Shown one piece after another: positions 22,539 to 35,595 of a stretch of DNA of 64,000 nucleotides. The position numbers and the translations under genes are program-made. Source of the stretch: Eutrigla gurnardus (Eukaryota; Chordata; Actinopteri; Perciformes; Triglidae); NCBI GenBank assembly GCA_963514095.1, contig OY741275.1, positions 5,216,389 through 5,280,388 on the forward strand, in the 5' to 3' direction. Within the stretch, counting starts at the first letter, position 1; every line of letters begins with the position of its first letter. Under the pieces are notes generated by a model. It ran no database searches. It was not told the DNA's origin and saw nothing but the letters and a program-made list of their open reading frames with translations.

Positions 22539-23700
22539 AACATGATTCAACCAAATCAACAATTACATAATAATGGAGCCAACGCTTCTTTCTAGACTCC
22601 TCTTAAAGGGATAGCTGGTGGTGGGTTTGATGAGTCTGAACTAAGTCTTTAAAGCAACAATCGACACAATGAAAGAAACAAAGAGATGGAAGCAGCAGCA
22701 GACCGGCAACTCCTGTCTGTGCAGACACAACAGAAAGGTCTGTCTGGCAGGGAGGTGAACAATTCCTAAAGAGTGTCCATTTAAACTGATAGTGAATGTA
22801 ACAGTTCATAGCTCCTGTCTGTTTCTACTGCAGCTGAATCACTCTGGAGAAAAACGTCATTCAACCAACCACTCTACTGAACATCACGTAAGTGAGATAC
22901 TGATTTCACCAACTTAATATCAAGCACGTGCACACACATCAAATCAGGGCTTGAGTCCCTGCCCATTCTCTGCATGTGATTATTATTTTTAATAAACAGA
23001 TACATTCCTGGTGCTCCTGGGTAATGCCCATAACCTCCCAAGCCTTTGAAAGGAAGCACGGTTGTACGCATGCAGTTAGCAGACATCGGTCATCGGGTAT
23101 GTGGCCAAAGAAAGTAGGTCATTGGTTTAATATTAATGTGCTGTGCTTCACTTTGGAAGTGCTTGACAGTGACACTATTTGGCAGGTAGCCTAGAGAGTT
23201 CTGCAGACTGACCCAAGTAGCAGCTCCAAATGTGCCAACTAGCTGCTACCTTTAGGGAATCAGTGGAATATCTCGTATCACATCACATCATCTACTTAAT
23301 GGAAGAACGGTCTCATATCTTCAGCAGGAGAAAAAAAAACAAGCTTGATAATTCAAGGTCAACTTTACAGCTAAGTGTTAAAGTCATTTAGTAGCGACCT
23401 GTAAATCACAAGGTAGCCCCGCCCCAAAAAGCATCTCCTGCTTTCTGGTCTGTTTGACTCTAAATGGACCATAATGTACTAAATGAACATCATGCTGGAT
23501 TGAAGAAGACTTGAAACTACAGATTGAGACCATAAACTCATGTTAATAATGTTTACTGAGAACACACTGAAAGCTGTGTGAGTGTTTGATGCCACGCTGG
23601 CGATCAGTGCAGGACACGCCCACCTGAGAGCGAAGCCAACGAGTCAATGAGTAAGGCAACGAGTCAATGAAAAAAGGTCACAGACACAAGGAGAACAACA
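22539..23700. other. intergenic repeats between the segment and slc49a4
   Basis: No gene seen. The first 60 bases belong to the dispersed repeat interrupted by the Harbinger segment (compare 42431-42490). At 23345-23555 lies a partial plus-strand copy of dispersed element A. A short tandem duplication of caacgagtcaatga occurs near 23637-23670. Confidence 0.55.
23345..23555 (+). repeat. dispersed element A, partial copy
   Basis: Matches the 3' half of the copy at 7435-7880: aaggtcaactttacag, the tagccccgcccc block, then accataatgtactaaatgaa and catcatgctgga. Confidence 0.6.
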
Positions 23701-25000
23701 TCAGTGATAATGTTAAAATGTTTATTTGAATAAGGTGCTGTCATATTTGTTCTTTTTCCTTTTCCACAAAACAGGGACATTTATGACCACAGTGTGTGTG
23801 TGCGCTGCAGGACAATATATACAGATAAAATAGTCACAATGTGGAAGAGAGGAAGGCAATTAAGGCAACACGTCTGAAGGTTAAAGACAACCTCTTCTGT
23901 ACAAGGAGAGTCAAACAATAAAAGGAACCACATCCCAGAGCCTCCAGGAAGCTTAAAGGTAAACACTTAAAACACGTATTACAGCTGCTGTAGACACAAA
24001 GAAAAGTTATGGATGAGGGGGAGAAAATCACCGTGATGCGTTCTCTGTCCCTCCGGATCTAGAGCTGCTTTTGTCACAGCTCCAATTTGATCAGTCAAGG
24101 AATCCAAGAAAATGTCAACTTCCTTCTCTGTCCCATCAGCAGACACCTGCTGGTGTTCGGAGGCGTAGCACGGCGATTACAGCACGACGTTATCCTCACG
24201 TCTGTATAATAAATCCATCTCCCACAGTGTCACTGAAGTCATCACCAACATCCTGTTTCAGTGAAGCTAACTGTTAGTGTTGAGACTTTTCCAATAAATA
24301 CAGGCAGACTACTGAGGGGAAAACATTTTTAAAAAACTGTAAAAAACACAACATTATTGAGTTAGATTAAAAAGAAAATAAATAGGCCAAACAACGTAAC
24401 AGTTGAGATGACGCAGCTTCTTCTTCTTCCAGGCAGGTTTGTCCGTTGCCGGCCCACGTCTTCTCGCCGACGTCCGTCGTTTTTTGCATAATAAGCATCT
24501 TGAGAGGCCGATAAAACGTAGCTGCCTCTCAATGACATTTAACTGTGCGAGTCACCGTTTGGAGCAGCACTAAAACACCGTGGGGTCACACGGTTAGCCC
24601 CGACTCAGCACAGCCAGGCCTGCTGATTGGCTGAGGCAGCTTCACTTCCACACTTGACGCTGATCTGGAGTCGGAAGACGATGGAGGGAAGTGAAGGGAG
24701 CGCCAGGCTGAGAACTTTAAATATCATCTGTAAACCACGGCCGCCACGCTGTGACTGGTTAAGAGAATTAAACCGTTTAAAAAAACGTTTGTTTACATAC
24801 AAACGTAGAGCAACAAATAAAAACGTTGTGTTTAACAGTCATATGGCATTGAGTAAACACTGGTGTAGAATCTCTTTCTGGTTCAGTGCTCTAATTCATA
24901 TTTACATCCTAAAATCATAAGAGTTTGGTTTCCACTTTCCCTTTGTCTCCGCGTCTTTGTGCAAGAATTATGATTCAGTCCTTTGTTGTCCTCAGCAGGG
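23700..25000 (-). other. slc49a4: probable slc49a4 3'UTR
   Basis: About 1.3 kb follows the stop codon on the minus strand with no recognised repeat until the polyadenylation signal. It is assigned as UTR by position and signal only. It could be shorter if an earlier noncanonical signal is used. Confidence 0.5.
23721..23726 (-). terminator. slc49a4: polyadenylation signal AATAAA
   Basis: TTTATT on the plus strand is AATAAA on the minus strand. It is followed, in the minus direction, by GT- and T-rich sequence (gttgttctccttgtgtctg), a normal downstream element. It is the first clear signal I found after the slc49a4 stop codon. Confidence 0.55.
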
Positions 25001-25116
25001 TCACACGGAGACAAAGACGTCCATGTAGAGGCGGTCGTAAGACTCCTTGAAGAAGAGGATGAGGACGAGGCTGAAGAGACAGGAGCCGGTGAGACACCAG
25101 TTCAACCACGACAGAT
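25001..25116 (-). CDS. slc49a4: slc49a4 terminal coding exon
   Basis: The acceptor is ctctcatccag. The exon completes an aspartate codon (glutamate in human), encodes helix 12 ([20 protein letters not shown]) and ends [17 protein letters not shown] followed by TGA at 25003-25001. The C-terminal ESYDRLY-DV-VSV is almost the same as the human terminus, which fixes both frame and stop. On the plus strand the same bases form an unrelated 68-codon open frame. Confidence 0.93.
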
Positions 25117-27013
25117 CTGGATGAGAGACGGAGACAGAGACAGGTTGTGGTTAGACCAGTGTCCTGTAGGTCAAAACTCTTCTTTTTGACCTTGAACCAT
25201 CACCATGTGTCCTGTTCAAGGTTGGGTTTACCTGGACAAGGTCGCCAGAAATAACTATATTGGAAATATTTGTTGGAATTATTTACACTGCTGTTATTTT
25301 ATATATATATTCAAGTTAAACACATATTTGCACATACTTCTATTTCCCAGAGGGGAAATAGGTCACGTCCCCTCTGGGGATCAATAAAGCATTTCTGGGA
25401 CAAGGGGTCGGATCAATTATTCAGCAGGTGAAATCATTGTGGACGCACGCATACTATCACCCACAGAAAGAGATCATACTGAGTCTGAAACAGGAAATGA
25501 CCACTGAGTAGATGCAAAACAAAGAGTAATTGATGTGTATCATAGGAGTGATTATTGATCAACAGTGATTCCTGAAGAAGAGCCTGGGGATCCTCATTCA
25601 ATGATGCTGGCAGCGTTTATCATTGACCTCCACTTGAACCCAAACAGGGTGCAGAGTGAGGTGCTGTGTGTTCTCAGCTCTGGTCGGGCTCCATTAGGCA
25701 GGGAGAGGTGCTCCGGCTGTCTGCGGCGATGTTGAGTGTGGAGGGCAGACGGGGCGCCTGCAGCTGCACCACCCGCTGGCATCTTAACTCGCCGCTACAC
25801 AGACAAACAACCTCTTCTTCTTGTTCAGCCTCCACACGCTCAGCCTGCACCAACACACACTCACGCCTCCGTCTGGACAAAAATCAATAGGCTCCTTCTT
25901 TCGAATGCATTGAGCGTCGCTCGCTGTGAAGCCGGCCAGCTGAACGCCACGCAGGTGTTTGGTGCTGACGGCGACGTTAAGCAGAAGCTGCGTTGCGCGT
26001 CGAGGGCCAGCTTCTCGGCCAGGACGGAGGATGCGGTGGCGTCGGCGGGCAGCTGCTCGGGTCCTGATAACGAGCCTGACTAACTATAGAGAAGTCAGGC
26101 CGTGGAGCTCTGCCAGCACAAGTCTCACACCGCCTCCACGCCGATTCCAATCAGCCAGCTTTTCATGATGCTGTCAATTAGCCTGAAGAGGGCAGCTGAT
26201 CGACACACCAAGAGGCCTTTGTGGGAGAGAGGACGAAGGGTGAGAGGTGTGAAAAAGAAAATGAAAGCAAAGGATAAAGGGAGGTGGAGAAGGTGCTCAG
26301 GAGGTGAGAGACTGGGTGAGGGATTTGAGAGTCCTGCAGCAGCCTCATTAATCAGGAGGGTGTGAGCCGGACAGCAGGAGAGCCGGCGAGGAGGCGGGTT
26401 AATGGAGTTGTGTTTATCTGAACCTGTCTCCATCCAACTCTGTCTTGCTGCGTCACATGCACAAAGTCTGGTGCGTTTGATGCTGGAGACACTGACTGTG
26501 TTTGAATGCTAATGAGGAGCTTGGTATTTGTAGTCATTCAATCAGGTGAAAAACATGTAACACCGCTCTGATCTTTACTGGAGCAAAGTTTGGAGGGAAT
26601 AGTTACAGTTTGGAGGTGGAAGACTAAGAGGAGGAAGACTAAGAGGAGGAGGACTAAGAGGAGGAGGAGGATGAGGAGGAGGATGATGAAGGGAGAAGAG
26701 AAGAGCAAATGAGATAAAAAGGAAAGAGAGACGAGAGAAGCAACTTTAATGATCAGCGTTTAAAGAGCACTGATATATTTGGCTCCTGTTGTGTAAACAC
26801 ACTCCCTGTTTAAACTCAGAGCACTGAAGGACACTGAGCTCCTGATTCTTTTCTCACTCATTTTAACAAATAATTCAAGAATAATTCATGCTGAAGAGGA
26901 AGGAGGTGAAGACACTTGAGACTTATTTTTTTGTCCTTCCTTTCCACCTCTCTACCTTCATTTTTGTGATGGTGGTGCCATGGCAACCACCAATGTTTAT
27001 AAGTAATTAACAG

Positions 27014-27070
<57 letters not shown>

Positions 27071-30000
27071 TAATTTGACTTTCTCTGAACTTTTGAATGC
27101 ACATTTTTTGTTGTGGTATATCCACCACTGCTGCTGGCTTTTGTTTCAATAAGTTGTTTGAGATGAGGAAATCATCATTGCATGCTTCTACTTAAATGCC
27201 CTACTTTCATGATATAATATCACAGTAGCGTGAACTCTTCCATACATTTTCCATAAATTTCACCCGAAAGCCAAATATCCCTAACTTTTTGTGAGTAGTG
27301 TAGTTCATCCTAATTGAAAACCGTTAATATCAATCTTTCATTGTTCGTTCCAACCAGCATCTAAACGAAGGAAGGAAGTGGTGAAGTAGTAAAACCCGCC
27401 TTTTGCACCATTCGATTGGCTGCATTGAGAATAAAAACCGTGAGAAAAATGGGATGCAGTGCAAGAATGGAGCGCACAGCAGACTACCACAGGACAACAA
27501 GGGTTTTACGGGCAACTCATTTCTAGTGTCTTGCTGTGATTGGCCTCTGAGACATTTGGGGGAAATTCTCATAATGTACAAATTTATTCTTGAGTTATGG
27601 CAAAAGTTTCACCAGTAGGGAGGCATACAAATAAATCATTATGGAGCCGGAGGAGATTAGTTATATTGAAATATAATATCAAACCGGTTCAGTTTGTTGT
27701 TTTCTTCTTAATTGACCCAATTCACGGAAATGTCTCTTGAAAGTCTGGTGGTGATATGATGATTATGGGCTTGATTGCAAACTATAATTTGATAAGGTCA
27801 CACACAGGAGGCGTCTGTTATGTGATGAGGTTGATCCAACCTTGGAAATTGAAACCAAGTGGTCCCACTAATTTTTCAATTTTGTACATCGTAAATTTAC
27901 CACTTTAATTGGACTTTTTCCTCACAATGTTAGCCCCTCCCTTTCCTCCGTCCAAGTATTCGGACCAGGACAAAAGTCAAACCTGGAGTTTAACTGAACT
28001 GGAACAACGGGACACCATCCACAGATGACATTTCACGGACTCTACGGGGTTCACTGTGACTGTGAGATCACATTCCGAGGACGTCTGCGTGAACGTTGGA
28101 CCGTTCATCACATTAACAGCCTATTACTGCAGCTGCCACCATCAGCACAATGGTGCTCCAGATGAAGACAGGGACGTGAGCTGACAGACATCTTACGGCC
28201 TTAATCAGTCTAAATTGAGGTCAACGCAGCGTTTTAATGAATGCGGTTCAGATCTCCTTTGGGCTGCAGCCTTTGCTTGAGAAGACGGGGGTCACACCTG
28301 CAGAAACATACAGTAGACGAGCTTTGTGTGAAGAGAAGATTGTCCATCACAAAGAGACCAAGTCTTCATCATGATGCATGTGGAAACATGGACTGTAGTT
28401 CGACAGGTTGGCAGACAGATCCTTCCTTATGTGTGTATACAATAGGCGATCTGCCCCAAGAGTTTAAAGAATCTATACATCCAAGACAAAACTGATAGAA
28501 GAGCAGGACTCAGAGAAAAAGTCCCAATTGACCCTTGGCTAAGCCCCGCCCCCTGCTCCTACTCCATCAAGCTGTCACCAGTTACCATGGAGCTCCACTT
28601 CCTGCATGAATACTATTGGATTTTTGTTTGCAGAGCGCAGCAGACAGAAGGGTCTACACAATGTGTGAGAAGGATTTATCCAAGATGTCAAACTGATTCA
28701 GCAGCAAAAACAGGTCAAAAACAAGCTAAACCCCAACGTCACGGTCCAAAAGTGAACCATCACATCACAAGTGCTTGTTCACATTGTTATTATTGGTGTC
28801 TGACAACATGATGGAAAGGACCCAACAGAGGTTGTTGTTAAAGAGCGAAATCCTTCTGGTTTAACCAGAACCAGCAGCTACAGTATACCCCCCCCCCCCT
28901 CAAATACACCAGACCCCATTGAGAAAAACAGTCTTTTTTTTATCATTTTGTAAAACAAACTTGGTGAAATGTCAACAGAAACAAAATAGAACTCATTAAA
29001 CCTGACAAAATAAAGCCTAAATTCACAGCGTTTACATGTGAAAATATTCTGGCTGCTTCTCTGATGACTGGCCATCTTTAGAATGTATTTCAACCAAACC
29101 AGAGTTGGTTCCTTTGAAGATCCCATATTATACTGTTTTCATCAATTCCACACAGCTGTCAGAGGTCCAACAACACTGTATTTGATATGCATTGCCCCAA
29201 ACCCATCCATGGTCCTGAATTTCAGCTGTCTAAAAGTTGCTCAAATGAGCTCTACTGAGAACAGGCTGTTTCTGTGTCTGTACCTTTAAATGCTAATGAG
29301 CTCCGCCTGTCATCGCCTACTCAGACGGAGACACTACGCGGCAGCATGCACCAATGTTTACGTGGATGTATCGCTATGGCTCGGCTATGTGTCTCAGGTG
29401 AAGTTGCTGGGTCCCGTATTGTGGGGACAGATCCTTTTTACGAGGGTCAGTGTCGAGGCAAAGCCAGCTTTGTACTGACCCTCGTTACTGAAGCAGCCAG
29501 ATGTGAAGTGGTTAGCACACACATACAAGCTAACACGGACCGTAGCCGTAAAAATGAAACGTAAGAGACCAGACCCGGACCGTTGTGCACGGCGCTCTGT
29601 TGGACACGAGCCCCCGGGTTCCATCCGACCGGAGGCAGCAGTGAAGACGCACCAGAACGCGTGAGACAGACGGAGGATTGACTCCAGCTTCACCTGCACT
29701 GGGATTTATTCACGGAGCACCAGCCAGATCACCCAGCGCCATGACCGGTAAGTTGGGCTGCACTCTCCGTGCACGCTGTAGGTCCGTGTGCGCTGTCTGC
29801 ACGTGCTCTCCGTGCCGCTCTCCGTGCATGCTATGGGTCTGTAGGTCGCGCTCTCCATCGCTGTCTGTCCGTGATATCGTTCCACACTCTCCGTGCCTGC
29901 TGTGGGTCCGTGCCTGCTGTCGGCCCGTGCTGCTGTCGGCCCGGGCTGTCGGTCCTGCTGTCTGTCTGTCCATGCTCTCCGTCAGTGCTCTCAGTGGGTC

Positions 30001-33000
30001 TCTCTGATTGGCGCTGTCTGTCCGCTTTCTCCGTCAGCGCTGTCGGCTCTCAGCGCTGTGTTGCGAAACGCCCCCCTTTCGGATCTCCTATCATGTGCTG
30101 AGGAGTTCGGGCTTATGCAAATGACTCCTTTCGTTACGTAAAGAAAGGAGCTGAATCTGAACAGCCTGTAGGAGCACCGTTTTACCAGAGGGGGGGCTGC
30201 AGAGACCATGCAGGAATTGCTTGTTTTCCTCATCCTGGGGGTTGGCAGGCTCAGGGAGGACCAGTTTATAGGTGTAGAGACCAGAGAAAACCTGTTTTTC
30301 ATAATATGGACCCTTTAATAGAGTCTGGTGTATTTAGCAAGAGAGTTTTTGGTAAAACAAAAAGGATTTTACTCTTTAACAACAAAGTCTACATATGTAG
30401 GGACCTTTTATTTTAGTCCCGATCATTAAAAAGAAGCGTATAGAAGTGTTGATCTGTTTAACGTTAGCTTCTCTGCTAATATTAGCTACTCTGCTAATGT
30501 TAGCTCCACAGATGTATTTTAGGTAGAATTGTAACATTTTAGAAACAACCTCTCCAGGTAACGAGTCTCACTATAACACAACGTTCAACCAGAACTAGTT
30601 TCAGATCCACAAAACCTGAAATGAGTCTGGAGCAGAGAGGGATAGCTGTCTGACTCTGGTCAGAGCTGGACAATGCCACGCTATGATTGGCCGGTCTGAG
30701 TTCGGGGGGCGGGACTTTGCAAATTGTCAATGTTTTTGCTACTTTAGCACCACAGACAGCGCTGTGGATTTATCAATTCATGGTTACTGATGTCATCTTA
30801 GACTCTCACCAACCTCAGTGAGAGAAAGGACTCCTTCTTCCCCTGAACTCTCTCTGCATCGACAGGATGGCGGCTTAAATACTTATATTACTAACGTGAG
30901 TACTTTCTAAGCATGTAAAATGGGTTAATGTGCTGCTGTTCATTAAATTCATTAAAAATCTCTCAAATCAAAAAAGGACAGCAAATGAAAAAGGCTTCTG
31001 TGAGGAGTGACTGAGCTCTACCAAGTATGGCTGTTTGTTTTTAAACACCTCCACAGTCTTCACTTGGGGTTGAAAAACGTCACTTCTGACGAGATTGCAA
31101 AGTTTAGCAGAAATAAAAAAAAAAGTCTTTGGACTAAAAGAAGTGTAGCAATTATTCCTCTGTGCTGAATAATCCCTCCAAGTCTACCCTCCTCCCTCCG
31201 CACCTTCCTCCCCCTCTTCTTCCCATTAAACCTTTGAGGCTCTTCTGCTCTACAATACCTCTCTGCCGCTTTGCATTCTAACTGATGTGCCACGCTAAAT
31301 GACACAAACACAGCAGATGAAATCGAAAACGAGCAACAAGTGCAGATATATTACCCGAAGGGTCCATTCATGTTTCTGTGTCGGATGGTTCGGAGACTTT
31401 GGGGATTTCTAAACCAGGACAACAGACTCAAGAGGCCATGTAGGGCTCACTGAACCAAGACCAGCCCCTCAGGGATATTAAAACGGACATGGAGGTAAAT
31501 TCATAAATGTCTCCGGTCGCAGGGAAAAATATATAACGAGGCAGTGGGCAGCCAAAAGGAAAACCCTAAAATGAATTGTAAACTGGAAATAGATGGAAAT
31601 CTTTAAAGGGCAATTTTCAATACCAGGAGGGCGGTTTGGAAAGGACCAGGCTCATGCAGAATTCATCAGTCCTGAGGTCTGCATATTATTCGCTACATTC
31701 ATTATTGGCCTACAGAGAGGAAATTAAAGTAATGAGACGGCCCGCTAGAATCCTTCCAAGGGGAATTTACATAATAATCAACTTCATCTCCACAGGAGTG
31801 GATCTCTTCAGGAGGACCGAACACAGCTGTTCTCCAAACATGCACTGTGTCAGTGTGTGTTCAGGGTCCAGGTCCATGCTCAGAGTAGAAGTCTTCTACG
31901 GCAGCATTTCATGCAACTCCAAGGTGGGTTCTAGACTACAGACTGTATATAAGAAGTGGACGTAGTCATCGTGACATCACTCAGTGGTTTGTGGACTACG
32001 GTTTGAAGTTCAGTATTTAGGCCGTTGCCATCTTGGATTTTTTGTAACCAGTGAAGGAAGTGACCGTATTTGGACTTTGGATGAGCGACGGGTGGATCTG
32101 ATGTACACAAGCAGCCGAGTGGAACCCCACATGGCACTCTTACTGGGTCTGGATCCATCTGGATTCTGGTGTGCAGCCGTTAACAAAGTTAGCTTCATTA
32201 TTCAAGATAAACTTTACAGTTAAGTGTTAAAGTCTTCTTATTAGCTAACTGCATTGGTAGCATCATTTGTTTTCAACCCCAAAAAGAAAAATATATAAAA
32301 GTGTTTTGATGAATTTGATTGAATGAATGAATACCAAAGTTATGTACTAAGTGGGACATTTCACAGATGAAGAATTAACTCGTCGGTGCTCTTTGTAACG
32401 GCGATACTTTTTCCAAATTAACTCAAAAATATCTTAAGCATTTCTGCACTGCATTTTCCAAAAAAACAAGTGACAAAAACACATATGATTTATCAATGGA
32501 AAGCTAACATTGGACGGCATTCATATAGCACAAACACAGTGTTGCCTCTCATTCAAATCTAATGGTGACCTCGCAACCATGCAAGGCGCTGGCCGTCAAG
32601 GTCAACTTGAGATGCTTGGGGACAGGAGAAGCCGGTGTTTGATCCGGTGATTAGCAAACGACCTGCTCCACCTCCTGACAATCAGCACTAAAAGTATCAC
32701 GATGCGAGTGTAACGACCAAACAAGTGTGAATCACTGGGCAGTGAAAAAGCCACACACTTTTATCACATAAACTTTGACCCAAAATAAACCACTTGCAAT
32801 AACGGATCCTGTTAAAAAAAACTGCATGTGGAAGCCATGATGGACCAAAAGTCACATGACAAAACGGAGGTTGTTTACACAGAGCAGAGAGCTAGTAAGC
32901 ATGTTAGTTCAATATATAAAGCAAGTGGAGCCCCCTCTTTCACTATTGGTAAGAATAAATGTTGGATGCATTGATTACATTTTTTCCAAATTTTGTGAAA

Positions 33001-35536
33001 TAAATTATCAAAGGAACTCAAGTTGCATTTTTTCTTCATTTTAGATTGTTTAACTGTTATACTGCATTCAATAGTTTGAGCCCTCTTGATTTCAGTGCTG
33101 TTTCCATGGAGGTGCCGTGTAAAACGAGGCCATCGAGTTTAAATGGTGACAGGAGCAGTAAAATGCTGCAGGGCTGACTCTAACACCGCCTTGAACAGAC
33201 AACGTTTCAACAATCAGGGTGACGATATTTAATTCTTATCATCAACATGACTGGTCTGAACGATGGGCTGATGCTTTGGAAAGTATCAAAGCCTGATGTA
33301 TCTACTTCCTCTGTCCATAGAGCTCCATTAAAAACCCATCAGTGAGCCTCACTGTTGCACTATGAGAACACACACACACACACACACACGCACGCACGCG
33401 CAGGCACGCACACACACACAAGTTTATTTTCACTCAATCCCACATACAAATACTCACTGGAGCACCAAATGTGGATTAATGTGCATCTGAAAATAGTCCC
33501 AGACGAATGTTCTATTTACTCCTGTGTGAGTTACGTTGGTTGAAAAGGAAAGTGCCCAGCTGCTCTATGAAACTGCTGAAACTTTTTAAATATGAAACTG
33601 TATATTTATTAACATTTTATCTTTAGTCGGAATGAATTGAATTAGTCAAGTGTACTTTTCTTGAAACTGAGATCCACAGATGGCTTAGGGAAGTTGGGAA
33701 GTATTGAGAGACAGACTGATGCTGCATTCATACCGTGCTTGAAGCAAATTTTCACTTGTCCGCTGGATCATTTGGGTTTATTGTACATGTTGAAGTTGCA
33801 GATATGCCGGGAAACCAAACACCTGTCTGAGTTCATAACAATACCTAGAGGTGCTCGGTGAATTTCAAGTAAGCTACGTCAGCTGGTTTACTACAGCTAG
33901 ATTAACCTAAAATAAACTATGTAGCTGTGATTTGATATCAATAACCAGATAAAAAGGAGTCTGAAATAACTCATAATGATGGTGATCAGTAAAAAGTGTG
34001 AAGTCATGCTTTGTTCGGTCTGTCTGTAAGACGACAAGCTAACTACTGTTAAAATGCTTGTTTTCTGAATGGATTCTGGTTGATGGGTGCTAGGCTATGC
34101 TAACATTGTAGCTGCTCCATCAACACTCCAAATAAGGTAATCTAGACATAAATACAGCAGAGACCTTGTTGTTTGGACCACAGACAGTCTCTGGTTTCTC
34201 CACATGGTCTGGTCTGGTCTCTGGACTAATGTGAGCTACTATCTAGACCTCTGGGGGACCACAGCCAGTCTCTGGTTCCTCCACATAGTCTGGTCTGGTC
34301 TCTGGACTAATGTGAGCTACTATCTAGACCTCTGGGGGACCACAGACAGTCTCTGGTTTCTCCACATAGTCTGGTCTGGTCTCTGGACTAATGTGAGCTA
34401 CTATCTAGACCTCTGGGGGACCACAGACAGTCTCTGGTTCCTCCACATAGTCTGGTCTGGTCTCTGGACTAATGTGAGCTACTATCTAGACCTCTGGGGG
34501 ACCACAGACAGTCTCTGGTTTCTCCACATAGTCTGGTCTGGTCTCTGGACTAATGTGAGCTACTATCTAGACCTCTGGGGGACCACAGACAGTCTCTGGT
34601 TTCTCCACATAGTCTGGTCTGGTCTCTGGACTAATGTGAGCTACTATCTAGACCTCTGGGGGACCACAGACAGTCTCTGGTTTCTCCACATAGTCTGGTC
34701 TGGTCTCTGGACTAATGTGAGCTACTATCTAGACCTCTGGGGGACCACAGACACAGGAGACGACTTTGTTTCTGTTTCAACGTCAGGACGACAGTAGGAG
34801 AATCTTAACACTGACAGGTATTCATGTTTTTTTTTTTTTCCATTAGATTTTGGAAAATTAGAAACATAATAAAAGAAATAAGTAATGTTTATGATAATTG
34901 TTGAGCTTTGGACTGACACTTACATAAAGAAAATTACATTTACGTAATGGATAATCCTTTTTTTCTCTGTCTTTAGAAAAATGTGTTCATTCAATTCTGA
35001 ACCAAGTGGGTCAAATAAGTAAGATGCTTACAGCTAGATTGTGAGGGTGTATCGACTGACTGACCCTGTTGGTTTTAGTTCAGCAAACCACATTGATTTT
35101 GATTCTATTTTCTTTCAAGCCTGCTCCTGATGATTTAAATTTTGAGTGCACAACGCATTAAAAAAGCTGTGGGTTGCAGAGGAAATGAAATTGTCCATGT
35201 ACTGATGTTTTGTAATTTAAGTAAATGTCCCAAAATACAGAATCGGGTTTGCCAATGATTCAAAAATATTTCTCTAACAGGATCTCGGCCTACAGACACT
35301 CGGCGGGTAGGTAGTTGGTGGTCGTTATCTGCCGCTCAGCAGTAGCGTGAACTTTCTGACAGCCAAGCTTCAATGCAGCGTTCTCTATTAGACGACTTCA
35401 GACAGAAAAGAGCAGCGCGGGCCTCCATCATCTCGGCTTGATCGTCTCTCCGGCTGTCGCAGGGAACTTGTCAGGATCCATCTCGGCACATCGCACAGCA
35501 TTCAACTCGCCCACACACACACACACACGCACACGC

Positions 35537-35595
<59 letters not shown>

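Noticed and set aside
25600..26440. GC-rich cluster of overlapping open frames as a hidden gene
   Set aside because: Frames on both strands lack domains and splice continuity. It may be conserved noncoding DNA, which cannot be tested from one genome.
29710..30141. Ser/Arg/Cys-rich open frames near 29.7-30.1 kb
   Set aside because: They come from the GC-rich repeat expansion in element B copy 1 and are missing from copy 2.
34207..34753. CRISPR-like regular repeat spacing
   Set aside because: The whole unit is repeated with no unique spacers, in a vertebrate intron. It is a minisatellite.
34204..34797. 197-codon open frame with seven tryptophan-rich repeats
   Set aside because: It is the by-product of an 81-bp minisatellite whose unit length is a multiple of three. 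It lies in an intron on the opposite strand, with no promoter or homology.
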